Source of the DNA: Candidatus Nitrosotalea sinensis
GTDB lineage: Archaea > Thermoproteota > Nitrososphaeria > Nitrososphaerales > Nitrosopumilaceae
Reading direction: 5' to 3'
Length of the DNA stretch: 64,000 bases
NCBI RefSeq assembly: GCF_900143675.1
Contig: NZ_FRFC01000003.1
Location: forward strand, 374,095-438,094
Shown here: one piece after another, positions 23,874 to 32,812 of the stretch
How the letters are laid out: every line of letters begins with the position of its first letter
How positions within the stretch are numbered: position 1 is the stretch's first letter
Program-made: the position numbers and the translations under genes
Notes under the pieces: generated by a model
The model's database searches: none
What the model was told of the DNA's origin: nothing
What the model saw: the letters and a program-made list of their open reading frames with translations, nothing else

Positions 23874-26156
23874 ATGCAGATAGAAACTACTCCTGAGATG
23901 GTGTCCAAGGTTTATGCAAAGCTGGAAGAAAATATTGCTAAATATAGAAAAATAGTAAACAGGCCTCTCACACTAACTGAAAAAATTCTTGTTGGACATC
24001 TTGATGATATTGCAAGTGCAAAAGATCTTGAACCTGGAAAAAGTTACTCTTTTCTAAGACCTGACAGAGTTGCACTACAAGATGTAACAGGACAGATGGT
24101 TATATTGCAATTCATGCAGTCAGGGCTCAAACGAACCATGCTTCCTACAACTGTTCACTGTGATCACTTGATTCGAGCCAAGGTCAGTGGAGATGTAGAT
24201 ATCAAAGTGGCATTAGATGAGAATAGTGAAGTATACAAATTTCTTGAATCATCCTCAAGAAAGTATGGATTAGGGTTTTGGAAACCCGGTGCAGGAATAA
24301 TACATCAAGTTGTGCTTGAAAATTATGCATTTCCTGGAGGATTGATGATTGGAACTGATTCTCATACGCCAAATGCTGGCGGTCTGGGCATGCTTGCTGT
24401 TGGAGTTGGGGGATTGGATGCAACTGAAGTTATGGCAGGATTCCCGTGGGAACTTTTGTATCCTAAAAGAATTGGAATTCACCTTAAAGGAGAGCTAAAC
24501 GGATGGGTTGCACCAAAGGATGTCATATTGTATGTAGCATGGAAACTTACTGTATCTGGAGGAACAAATGCAATTGTAGAATATTTTGGTCCTGGCACAA
24601 AATCAATTAGTTGTACCGGAAAAGCAACCATAACAAATATGGGAGCAGAAATTGGTGCCACTTGTTCTGTATTTCCATATGATGATAAAATGGATGTTTA
24701 CTTGAGGTCTACTAACCGAGGACCTATTGCTGATCTTGCAAACAAGCATAGAGATCTACTGGTTGCAGATCCTGAAGTTGAGAAAAACCCTGAAAAATAC
24801 TTTGATAAAGTAATTGAGATTGACTTGTCCACACTGGAACCATACATTGCAGGTCCGCATACGCCAGATCTTGCAAGGCCTATATCTCATCTTGCTGAAG
24901 ATGTCAAAAATAGCAAATATCTTGATACAATATCTGTTGCATTGATTGGAAGCTGTACTAATTCCTCATATGAGGATATGACAAGAGCTGCATCTGTTGC
25001 AGAACAAGCAAAATTACATGGAATTCATATCAAAATTCCTCTACTTGTAACACCGGGTTCAGAACAAATACGAGCAACAATTGAACGAGACGGACAGATG
25101 CACACTCTAAACGATATAGGTGCAACCGTTCTTGCCAACGCATGTGGCCCATGTATTGGTCAATGGAATAGACCTGAGATAAAACCTGGTGAACCAAGCA
25201 CTATAGTTACTTCATTTAACAGAAACTTTCCGGGGCGAAATGATGGAAGAAGAGAGACAATGGCCTTTATGGGCAGTCCTGAATTGATTGTAGCACTAGC
25301 ACTTGGTGGCAGGCTTTCATTTAATCCGCTAAAAGACACATTAATAGGTTCTGATGGAAAGGAATTCAAACTGGAACCGCCCAAAAAAGCACCTGAGGTT
25401 CCGTCCAAAGGTTTCTCAAACATTGGTTCCATCTATGTTCCACCTGCTGCAAATCCTGATGAAGTTGAAGTCATCATAAATCCCACAAGTGGAAGATTGC
25501 AAAAACTTGAACCATTCCAAAAATGGGATGGCAAAGATTTTGTCGAGTTGCCGCTTTTACTCAAGGCAAAAGGCAAGTGTACAACTGATCATATCTCTCC
25601 TGCAGGTGCTTGGCTGTCATTGCGCGGGCATATAGACAAGATAAGTGATAATGTATTTCTTGGAGCGGTAAATGCTTTTACAAATGATATTGGCAAGGGT
25701 AAAAACCAACTAAATGGAAATACTGAATCGTTTCCAGTTATTGCAAGACAATACAAACAGAATTCACTAAAATGGATTGTAATTGGTGACAATAATTATG
25801 GTGAAGGAAGCAGTAGAGAACATGCCGCCATGTCTCCGAGATATCTAGGGTGTGCAGCAGTAATTGCAAGAAGTTTTGCACGTATTCATGAAACTAACTT
25901 GAAAAAACAGGGAGTGCTTGCACTGACATTTGCCAACTCATCTGATTATGATAAAGTACAAGAGTCTGACAAGATAAGTGTGCTAGGTCTATCAAACATG
26001 CAGCCTGGACAAAACATCAAATGTATACTTCATCACAAGGATGGGACAAAGGACGAGATTGCACTCAAACACTCGTATAATGATTCTCAAATAAAGTGGT
26101 TCAAGGCAGGCTCTGCGCTTAATATCTTGAGAGAGAAGGAAGCACAAACAAACTAA
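23874..26156 (+). CDS. acn: Aconitate hydratase
   Basis: A 760-residue iron-sulfur enzyme interconverting citrate, cis-aconitate and isocitrate. Cluster ligands are visible as Cys in GSCTNSSYEDM and the pair in ANACGPCIGQW. The swivel domain has GKCTTDHISPAGAW, GDNNYGEGSSREHAAMSPR and IARSFARIHETNLKKQG, giving the substrate-binding residues. The length is near that of mitochondrial-type aconitases. A GTG lies directly before the ATG at 23874; ATG is taken. The gene probably serves the 2-oxoacid branch of the citric-acid pathway. Confidence 0.96.
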   Translation: MQIETTPEMVSKVYAKLEENIAKYRKIVNRPLTLTEKILVGHLDDIASAKDLEPGKSYSFLRPDRVALQDVTGQMVILQFMQSGLKRTMLPTTVHCDHLIRAKVSGDVDIKVALDENSEVYKFLESSSRKYGLGFWKPGAGIIHQVVLENYAFPGGLMIGTDSHTPNAGGLGMLAVGVGGLDATEVMAGFPWELLYPKRIGIHLKGELNGWVAPKDVILYVAWKLTVSGGTNAIVEYFGPGTKSISCTGKATITNMGAEIGATCSVFPYDDKMDVYLRSTNRGPIADLANKHRDLLVADPEVEKNPEKYFDKVIEIDLSTLEPYIAGPHTPDLARPISHLAEDVKNSKYLDTISVALIGSCTNSSYEDMTRAASVAEQAKLHGIHIKIPLLVTPGSEQIRATIERDGQMHTLNDIGATVLANACGPCIGQWNRPEIKPGEPSTIVTSFNRNFPGRNDGRRETMAFMGSPELIVALALGGRLSFNPLKDTLIGSDGKEFKLEPPKKAPEVPSKGFSNIGSIYVPPAANPDEVEVIINPTSGRLQKLEPFQKWDGKDFVELPLLLKAKGKCTTDHISPAGAWLSLRGHIDKISDNVFLGAVNAFTNDIGKGKNQLNGNTESFPVIARQYKQNSLKWIVIGDNNYGEGSSREHAAMSPRYLGCAAVIARSFARIHETNLKKQGVLALTFANSSDYDKVQESDKISVLGLSNMQPGQNIKCILHHKDGTKDEIALKHSYNDSQIKWFKAGSALNILREKEAQTN

Positions 26157-26168
26157 AGAACTAATAGT

Positions 26169-26426
26169 TTGGATGACATTTTGTTGTCAGGGTTGAGTCA
26201 TACATTTGATCCAAATGAGCTTTACAATAGGGTAGTTCATTATTACATTGATAAAAAAGGGTACTCCAAAGAACAAGCAAATTCCATAGCTAGGAAGGTT
26301 GTCGAGAGAGAAAAAAATAGGCATACGTGCAAAAATGTCAAATGCGGTCATGGACTTGATGATCATATTCGGCACAGTGAGACTTGTCTTGTGGTTGATT
26401 GTGAGTGTAGAAAATTTGTCAGCTAG
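26169..26426 (+). CDS. Zinc-binding-like hypothetical protein (85 aa)
   Basis: An 85-residue protein starting at TTG, 12 bases after the aconitase gene. The first half is helical (LYNRVVHYYIDKKGYSKEQA); the second half carries CKNVKCGHGLDDHIRHSETC and CECRKF, with five cysteines and several His that could bind one or two zinc ions or a cluster. The arrangement is unfamiliar. The last 8 bases overlap the convergent dehydrogenase gene. Confidence 0.6.
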   Translation: MDDILLSGLSHTFDPNELYNRVVHYYIDKKGYSKEQANSIARKVVEREKNRHTCKNVKCGHGLDDHIRHSETCLVVDCECRKFVS

Positions 26427-27417
26427 ATACTTGTAGTAATATCTTTCCGGTTTGGCTGCTGTCTTCCATTCTTTGATGAGCCTTCTTGGCGTCTTTCAGG
26501 TCATATGTACTGTCAATTACGGGTCTGATCTTTTTTTGTTTCATGAATTTATGTAGTGAAACAAGTTGTGCTCTTGTCCCAAGATATCCTCCAATTATTT
26601 GAGCCTCTTTGCTGTAAAATGATCTGATGTTTACTGTTGCATCACTGCCAGTTGTGGTTCCACATGCAATCATATTGCCTCTTACCTTCAAGACTTCAAG
26701 ACTTGTAGGCCATGTCTTTGCACCAACATGATCAATCACTGCATCAACCCCGTTGTTATCTGTAATCCTGAGGACCTCTGATGTGACATCGCTTGTATTT
26801 CTGTTTATTACAAAATCTGCTCCAAGTTTTTTTGCAAACTTTACCTTGTCTGAATCGGATGCAATTGTTATGACTTTGAGGCCCTTTGCTTTTGCAAGCA
26901 GTATTGCTGCAGAACCTACTCCGCTATTTGCACCCCATATGAGAATAATGTCGCCTTTTTTACATCTTGATTTTTCAAGCATATTCCATGCCGTCAAGTA
27001 TGATATGTTTATTGCAGCAGCCTCCTTATCGGAAAGTTCTGCTGGTTTTTTTATTATGTTCCTTTTTGGAACTTGGATGATTTCTGCATATCCGCCTTGA
27101 TATTTACCAAAGCCTCCAATTATTCCAAAAGATACACGTGGTACGTTGCTCTCAAATGCTGGGTAAACAACAATCTTGTCGCCTTTTTTGAATTTCCCAA
27201 ATCCTTCCATGAGAGTTCCACAAATATCACATCCAAGAATGTGTGGAAATGTGACTGTTTTACCTACAATTCCATTTCTAACCCATATATCCAGATGGTT
27301 TACTGCACAATAATTTACCTTGATCAAGACATGATTTTTTTCAGGTATTGGATCTGGAACATCTTCATATGATAAAACACCCGGGCCTCCATGTTTTCGT
27401 ATGACTATTGCTTTCAA
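26419..27417 (-). CDS. Medium-chain dehydrogenase/reductase, quinone-reductase type
   Basis: A 332-residue MDR protein: GroES-like N-terminal domain (NYCAVNHLDIWVRNG, FPHILGCDICG, KKGDKIVVYP) and a Rossmann domain with ILIWGANSGVGSAAILLAKA. The cofactor-loop region TIASDSDKVKFAKKLGADFVI is also typical. The catalytic-zinc Cys/His set of alcohol dehydrogenases is largely missing (NHLDIW replaces the CHSD-like motif), so it is more likely a zinc-independent NAD(P)H:quinone or enone reductase. Substrate unknown. Confidence 0.85.
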   Translation of the reverse strand: MKAIVIRKHGGPGVLSYEDVPDPIPEKNHVLIKVNYCAVNHLDIWVRNGIVGKTVTFPHILGCDICGTLMEGFGKFKKGDKIVVYPAFESNVPRVSFGIIGGFGKYQGGYAEIIQVPKRNIIKKPAELSDKEAAAINISYLTAWNMLEKSRCKKGDIILIWGANSGVGSAAILLAKAKGLKVITIASDSDKVKFAKKLGADFVINRNTSDVTSEVLRITDNNGVDAVIDHVGAKTWPTSLEVLKVRGNMIACGTTTGSDATVNIRSFYSKEAQIIGGYLGTRAQLVSLHKFMKQKKIRPVIDSTYDLKDAKKAHQRMEDSSQTGKILLQVSS

Positions 27418-27506
27418 CTATGTTTGACAAGAAAAATTGTTATTTAAAGAACACCACTAACACTCTCAGAAAACTTGTTAAGCAATAATGTTCAAAGAAC
27501 TGTAGA

Positions 27507-28085
27507 TTGGTAAAACCCAAAATTCTTGCATTTGCAGGAAGTACTCGTAGTGATTCATTTAATAAAAAACTAGTAAAGATTGCAGCATCTGGCGCAAAAG
27601 ATGCAGGTGCTGATGTAACTGTAATTGATCTTCGTGATTTTACAATGCCGCTCTATGATGGTGATCTTGAACAAAAGGAAGGTCTTCCATCTAATGCACG
27701 CAAACTAAAAGACTTGATGATATCACACCATGGTTTTCTAATTTCGTCGCCTGAATACAACAGTTCTATATCTGGTGTGCTAAAAAATACAATTGACTGG
27801 ACATCAAGACCGACTGAGGGTGAACCACCGCTTGCATGTTTTCAAGGAAAAGTTGCAGGATTGATGAGTGCATCTCCTGGAGCACTTGGAGGCCTTCGTG
27901 GATTGGTACATGTTCGTTCTATTCTTGGAAATATTGGTGTACTTGTAACTCCTCATCAAGTTGCTATTTCTAAAGCACATGAAGCATTTGATGCTGACGG
28001 TGCACTAAAAGACAAAAAACAAGAGGATCAGGTAAAAAAAGTTGGTATTGATGTTGCCCACTTGTTAGCAAAACTAGTATCTTGA
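27507..28085 (+). CDS. NAD(P)H-dependent FMN reductase
   Basis: A 192-residue flavodoxin-like protein beginning at TTG. The FMN loop is FAGSTRSDSFNKKL, followed by DLRDFTMPLYDGD, the signature SSPEYNSSISGVLKNTIDWT and a C-terminal stretch GLRGLVHVRSIL. Such enzymes reduce FMN, quinones, azo dyes or chromate with NADPH. It is transcribed divergently from the MDR gene, consistent with a pair of detoxifying oxidoreductases, though this is only context. Confidence 0.9.
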   Translation: MVKPKILAFAGSTRSDSFNKKLVKIAASGAKDAGADVTVIDLRDFTMPLYDGDLEQKEGLPSNARKLKDLMISHHGFLISSPEYNSSISGVLKNTIDWTSRPTEGEPPLACFQGKVAGLMSASPGALGGLRGLVHVRSILGNIGVLVTPHQVAISKAHEAFDADGALKDKKQEDQVKKVGIDVAHLLAKLVS

Positions 28086-28089
28086 AATC

Positions 28090-28458
28090 TTATTTTGCAT
28101 TGCTATCCATCTGAATTATTCCGAAAATGTTTCCGTCTGTGTCTGAACATAATGCAAAATGCCCTACTCCTGGAATGGGGAACTTGGGTGTATGTACTTG
28201 GCCTCCACCTGATGTAATTTTGGAAATGTATTCTTCAATTGATGACACTTCTATAGTATTTGTCATGCCTATCTGACCTGGCATTCTTCTTGCCATTCCT
28301 CCATTGATTCCAGGCTGTTTGTCATCTCCTGTTTTTATCATCCAATATTCCATTGGACCATCCCACTTGGTAAATTCCCATCCGAACACCTCTTGGTAAA
28401 ATTTTTGTGCTCTCTCTGGATTGTCTGACGGTATGTCAAAATGTACGATACGTGACAT
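28090..28458 (-). CDS. Glyoxalase/VOC-family protein
   Basis: A 122-residue single-module pair of the vicinal-oxygen-chelate fold: RIVHFDIPSDNPERAQKFYQ, the EVFGWEFTKW segment, and TNTIEVSSIEEYISKITSGG with HFALCSDTDGNIFGI. The metal-ligand positions His (VHFDI), His (GHFAL) and a C-terminal Gln or Glu are plausible. Members range from glyoxalase to resistance proteins; the substrate is not evident. Ends 4 bases from the convergent FMN reductase. Confidence 0.87.
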   Translation of the reverse strand: MSRIVHFDIPSDNPERAQKFYQEVFGWEFTKWDGPMEYWMIKTGDDKQPGINGGMARRMPGQIGMTNTIEVSSIEEYISKITSGGGQVHTPKFPIPGVGHFALCSDTDGNIFGIIQMDSNAK

Positions 28459-28492
28459 GATTCATTGAATGATCTTCGTGCTATTAAACTTC

Positions 28493-30808
28493 TTAGATTA
28501 TGTTATGCATAGCTTTGAGATCCTTTGAAAATGGTTCCAAATTCTCTGGTATTGTCATTTCTATGGTATCTTTCAGAGACAAGTTCATGCTTTTCTTCTT
28601 ATTCCATACTTCTGAATTGAATTCTGTTATTTCTTTTGTAAATCTTGTCCAGTCTTCATGGCCTTCTGACTTGACAAATTTTTGGTGATGTACGGTATCT
28701 TTTGAATAAAGATTCTGCCAAAGATAATCTGTGATAAATGGTGTAATTGGTGCAAGTAGTATCAAAACAGATGATAAAACTTTGTGTAGTGTAAATATTG
28801 CACCATCTCTTTCTTGTTCTGTGAATCCTGAGCTGTATGCTCTTCCCTTTACCATCTCAATATAGTGTGCAGCAAACAAATTCCATGTGAACTCTCTAAG
28901 TGCGGTGGCTGGTACAAAAAAGTTGTATTCGCTATATCCCTTCTTACATTCCTCTATGACCTTGTCAAGCTCAGAGAGTATCCACTTGTCAGAAGCACTT
29001 AGAGTTCCGGAATTTATGATTGGAAATCCTGAAAGAAATCTGGAGACATTCCAAAGTTTGCTGAGGAATTTTTTTGTAGTCTCTATCTTTTGTTCAGAAC
29101 ACCTAAAGTCATAACCTAAATTTATCTCGCTTGCACTCCAAAACCTAAAAGTATCAGCTCCAAATTTCTGGATGACTGGGAGAGGATCGATGACATTTCC
29201 CTTACTCTTACTCATCTTGGCACCATGCTCATCTACTCCATAGCCCATTATCCACGCATCAGTCCATGGGGTCTTTCCTGTGAGTTGCTCACATCGTAGT
29301 ATTGTGTAATAAAGCCATGTACGTACAATGTCCTTTGATTGGGGTCTGATTGTAGTAGGATAGGTTTTTTTGAAAAATTCCTCATCTTGTTTGTATTTTG
29401 TTATGTATAGGGGAGACACACTAGAGTCCATCCAGGTGTCAAAGGTGCGATGCTCTCCCACAAATTCCGTGGAATCGCACTTGGTACACTTTGATATGGG
29501 GCTTGGGTCCTTCCATGGCCTGTAATATCTTCCAGGTTCTGGAACATGTGGTTCGTTACATTTTTTGCAATACCATATGGGTATCTCCGTTCCGTAAAAT
29601 CTCCTTCTTGATATGGGCCAGTCAATTGAGATTGATTCTAGCCAGTTCATGAGAATTTGTTTGTGCATTGATGGGTGAAAATCAATCTTTGATCCTAATT
29701 CCTTTATCTTTTCAACAGAATCTTTTTGTTTCAAATAATACTCCTCCATTGAGATGATTTCTATTGCAGTCTTGCTTCTCTCAGATATTGGGGTGCGATG
29801 ATTGATGTTCTCTATCTTTTCTACAAAACCTTGGTTTTGAAGATCTTCAATTATTTTCTCTCTTGCTTGTTTTACCTTTAGTCCTGCATATGATCCTGCC
29901 ACTTCTTTCATTCTACCATTCATTCCTACTGCGGCAATCTCTTCTAGTTTCAAATCTCGAAACAGTGCAACATCATTTTGATCACCATAGCTACATACCA
30001 TTACTGCACCGGAACCGAATTCTTTTTCAGCAGATGGATGTGTTCTTATCTCAACTTCTCTGTTTACAAGCGGAATTGTCACTTTGTTTCTGATAACATC
30101 TGCATATCTTTCATCATCAGGATTTACAATTACTGTCTGACATGCACATAGTAGCTCAGGTCTTGTACTTGCAATGATTATAGTTCTGTCAGATTCTTTT
30201 ATCTTAAATTTCATATGCACGAGTTTTGTTGGAATTTCTTCATAGGTTATCTCTGCATCAGCAATGGTAGTACCAGTGACCCAGTCATAGTTATTGGGCC
30301 TGTTTGCAAGATAAATCTGGCCCTTTTTCCACATTTCTATGAATGTAGACTGGGTGAGTGTACGATATTTTTCCGAATCTGTTCTGTAATATTCTGCAAA
30401 ATTACCGCTAAGGCCTAGACTCTTCATTATTTGTATCATTTCTGCCTCAAGATCATCTAATGCAGTTGCACAAAGTTTCAAAAATTCTCCTCTTTCTGTC
30501 TCATGCATTCTTATGTTGTGTTTTTTTTCTGTGTACATCTCCACAGGCAAACCATTTCGGTCTATTCCTATGGGGAACAAGACATTTTTGCCAAACATTC
30601 TTGCAGTTCTTGCAATCATGTCTATTTGTGCATAATGTGATGCTGCACCAATGTGCCACGGCCTTCCCGATGGATATGGAGGAGGAGTATCAATCACAAA
30701 GACATCTCCTTCTGCCTTGAAATCGTAAATGTGAGACTCGTCCCATTGTTTTAGTATCTGTTTTTCAATCTCTGGATTCCATGCGGTCTCCTTGATAGTT
30801 GGCTCCAT
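28493..30808 (-). CDS. valS: Valyl-tRNA synthetase
   Basis: A 771-residue class I synthetase. The HIGH-like motif is in TPPPYPSGRPWHIGAASH and the KMSKS loop in GAKMSKSKGNVIDPL. The CP1 editing domain includes VNPDDERYADVIR, ending near the WPISRRRFYGTEIPIW segment used for valine recognition. Zn-type Cys clusters CKKCNEPH and CTKCDS are visible. It is shorter than bacterial ValRS and lacks a long C-terminal coiled coil, as in archaea. It directly follows the pterin-synthase fusion gene on the same strand (2-base gap). Confidence 0.95.
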   Translation of the reverse strand: MEPTIKETAWNPEIEKQILKQWDESHIYDFKAEGDVFVIDTPPPYPSGRPWHIGAASHYAQIDMIARTARMFGKNVLFPIGIDRNGLPVEMYTEKKHNIRMHETERGEFLKLCATALDDLEAEMIQIMKSLGLSGNFAEYYRTDSEKYRTLTQSTFIEMWKKGQIYLANRPNNYDWVTGTTIADAEITYEEIPTKLVHMKFKIKESDRTIIIASTRPELLCACQTVIVNPDDERYADVIRNKVTIPLVNREVEIRTHPSAEKEFGSGAVMVCSYGDQNDVALFRDLKLEEIAAVGMNGRMKEVAGSYAGLKVKQAREKIIEDLQNQGFVEKIENINHRTPISERSKTAIEIISMEEYYLKQKDSVEKIKELGSKIDFHPSMHKQILMNWLESISIDWPISRRRFYGTEIPIWYCKKCNEPHVPEPGRYYRPWKDPSPISKCTKCDSTEFVGEHRTFDTWMDSSVSPLYITKYKQDEEFFKKTYPTTIRPQSKDIVRTWLYYTILRCEQLTGKTPWTDAWIMGYGVDEHGAKMSKSKGNVIDPLPVIQKFGADTFRFWSASEINLGYDFRCSEQKIETTKKFLSKLWNVSRFLSGFPIINSGTLSASDKWILSELDKVIEECKKGYSEYNFFVPATALREFTWNLFAAHYIEMVKGRAYSSGFTEQERDGAIFTLHKVLSSVLILLAPITPFITDYLWQNLYSKDTVHHQKFVKSEGHEDWTRFTKEITEFNSEVWNKKKSMNLSLKDTIEMTIPENLEPFSKDLKAMHNII

Positions 30809-30810
30809 GT

Positions 30811-31632
30811 CTAGATCTTTGATATTTGTGATATGATGTGGGCTCCCTTGTTGTAGCCCTCGTAGATGTAGACGCCTACTGCCTCGATATTTTTTGGCAT
30901 CTTTGGAACTAGTAGTTTTATTAATTCAGTAGACAAATTTTCAACAGTTGCTTCTCCTTTCAAAAGATATGTTGTATGTTTTGGAACTTGAAGATCAAAC
31001 TTTCCCTTTGGTCCATCAAATGCAATTCTGTACTGATCATCTTCTTCTTTGATTAGATATTTCTCATTTATGAAAAACTTGTGATCTAAAATTGAAATTA
31101 CTTCTTTAATTATTTTTTTAGCGTCGCCAAAATCCATCAATAGATTATTTTTCATCTCACCTACTAGTTCTACTGTTACTGAAGATGTATGTCCATGTAA
31201 GATAGAACATTTTTCCACCAGAGGAAGTATGTGGGCATAGTCAAATGCAAATGACTGGTCTTCCATAAATATGGAACCTGTCTGAACCTCCTGAGTCTTG
31301 TATAAGATAATGTCTTGGAGCTCTGACAGTCTTGCTGAAAATTTTGGATGCCCAAGTGCAATCACCTTTGTATCAGATAGTTCTTGTTTGAGTTCCTTGT
31401 ATTTTGTTATGTCTGACTCAACGTCTATTACTTCGATTATTCCCTTGTCTGTCTTAAAATCGACCCTAGTTTTTTTTCCATTTTTTAATGTTATATCATA
31501 ATCATATTGATATTCTATCTGTAGAAACTCTAGCATCTGAGCTATTGAAAGTTCGGTTCTGCTTCTTAGCAAATTCCCTTTCCCGTCTATGTACTTAAAA
31601 TCAGAATCCAAAATTGTAGAGCCTGCTGGCAT
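30811..31632 (-). CDS. Fusion of a PD-(D/E)xK-like domain with a PTPS/QueD-type pterin enzyme
   Basis: 273 residues in two parts. Residues about 1-115 look like a restriction-endonuclease fold: LLRSRTELSIAQMLEFL, the strand YQYDYDI and RVDFKTDKGIIEVID with D58 and E67, but the Lys of the motif is Ile. Residues about 125-273 are a 6-pyruvoyl-tetrahydropterin synthase/QueD domain: zinc ligands H134 (FDYAH), H146 and H148 (HGH), catalytic C142 (EKCSILHGH) and the FGDAKKIIKE and DHKFF segments. The reaction would act on dihydroneopterin triphosphate. A carbinolamine dehydratase gene lies upstream on the same strand. The N-terminal domain role is unknown. Confidence 0.8.
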   Translation of the reverse strand: MPAGSTILDSDFKYIDGKGNLLRSRTELSIAQMLEFLQIEYQYDYDITLKNGKKTRVDFKTDKGIIEVIDVESDITKYKELKQELSDTKVIALGHPKFSARLSELQDIILYKTQEVQTGSIFMEDQSFAFDYAHILPLVEKCSILHGHTSSVTVELVGEMKNNLLMDFGDAKKIIKEVISILDHKFFINEKYLIKEEDDQYRIAFDGPKGKFDLQVPKHTTYLLKGEATVENLSTELIKLLVPKMPKNIEAVGVYIYEGYNKGAHIISQISKI

Positions 31633-31690
31633 TTGAAAAAATGTGCCCAGTCCGTATATAAATTCTGTACAGGTCTTGTATTGTTTCTGT

Positions 31691-31972
31691 CTAGTTTTTT
31701 AGCAAATCCAAAGTCTTTGCAAGGGAAATATCATTTTGAGTTATGCCGCCAGCATCATGGGTCACCAAGTCAATTGATATCTTGTTGTACACATTAAACC
31801 ACTCTGGATGATGATTCATCTTTTCTATGTGTATTGCAGCCTTGGACATGAAACCAAAGGCATCAATAAAATCATCAAAGATGTAGTCTTTGTGAAGTTT
31901 TCCGTTTACGACACTCCATCCTTGCAATCTTGACAACTCTGACTTTATCTGCTCTTCGGAAAGTCTTTGCAT
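31691..31972 (-). CDS. Pterin-4a-carbinolamine dehydratase
   Basis: A 93-residue PCD/DCoH-type protein (ATG at 31972; an ATG five codons earlier is possible). The signature runs [19 protein letters not shown], then [20 protein letters not shown] and [11 protein letters not shown], containing the conserved His-His-Pro and final Asp. It dehydrates 4a-hydroxytetrahydropterin in known systems. Its placement next to the PTPS-fusion gene suggests a shared pterin pathway. Its 5' end faces the ligase gene at 32027 and shares a promoter region of about 55 bases. Confidence 0.93.
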   Translation of the reverse strand: MQRLSEEQIKSELSRLQGWSVVNGKLHKDYIFDDFIDAFGFMSKAAIHIEKMNHHPEWFNVYNKISIDLVTHDAGGITQNDISLAKTLDLLKN

Positions 31973-32026
31973 TGTTGTTTTTTGCATAATCCTATATTTA
32001 ACTCTCAGAGTGAATTGATTGTAAAA

Positions 32027-32812
32027 ATGAAGACTAGATCAGGGTTTGACAAAAAATTGTATGAACAGATGGTTCAATCTGTAGAATCTGTAAGGGGCTC
32101 TGGTAAGATGGGGATATCATTTTCAGGTGGAGTTGATAGTTCGCTTTTGGCAAAAATATGCCATGATCTTGGATGTGATGCGGTGCTTCTTACAATGGGA
32201 TTTGAGGGTTCACACGATGTTGAATTTTCAAAACAAATTGCAAGGATTCTTGGTATGGAACACAAAATAGAGATAATTTCTGTCAAGTCGTTTCCAAATA
32301 TTGCAAAAAAGATCTGGAATGAAATCAATGTAGATAATCTGTCATGGAATGAAAACTGTATTGCATTTTATTATGTGGCAAAACTTGCAAAAAAATACGA
32401 AATTGATACTGTTGTAACTGCCAATGGTATTGATGAGCTCTTTTGTGGATATAATGCATATCGAGATGCTGTGTCAAAGGGGGAAGATGCGGTACTTGAG
32501 ATGATGGGTGACAAGCTTGACAATGAAACAAAGATGATGAAAGCAGTGAACAAGATAACGTCTGAATTTGGTGTTAGAATAGTTCAGCCTTTTCTATCTG
32601 ATAAATTCATTGAATTTGCAAAAACAATTCCGATTCAGCACAAGATAACAAACAAAGATGATCTCATGAGAAAACACATTGTTAGAAAACTTGCCATCTC
32701 CATTGGGGTTCCAGAAGTGTCTGCACTAAAGCAAAAAAAAGCCATGCAGTATGGCTCTCTTATTCATAAAAATCTCCTAAAAGTCAAGAAAACTTGGAAC
32801 AAAGACCTCTGA
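32027..32812 (+). CDS. Asparagine-synthase-like ATP-pyrophosphatase, no glutaminase domain
   Basis: A 261-residue protein with an N-type ATP pyrophosphatase PP-loop ([16 protein letters not shown]) and the asparagine-synthetase C-domain segments [17 protein letters not shown] and [19 protein letters not shown]. The N-terminal glutamine amidotransferase domain of AsnB is absent, so it would need free ammonia or another donor, or use a different acyl-adenylate substrate. The ATG at 32027 is chosen over one 20 codons upstream that lies inside the divergent gene. Its end overlaps purB by 29 bases. Confidence 0.8.
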   Translation: MKTRSGFDKKLYEQMVQSVESVRGSGKMGISFSGGVDSSLLAKICHDLGCDAVLLTMGFEGSHDVEFSKQIARILGMEHKIEIISVKSFPNIAKKIWNEINVDNLSWNENCIAFYYVAKLAKKYEIDTVVTANGIDELFCGYNAYRDAVSKGEDAVLEMMGDKLDNETKMMKAVNKITSEFGVRIVQPFLSDKFIEFAKTIPIQHKITNKDDLMRKHIVRKLAISIGVPEVSALKQKKAMQYGSLIHKNLLKVKKTWNKDL

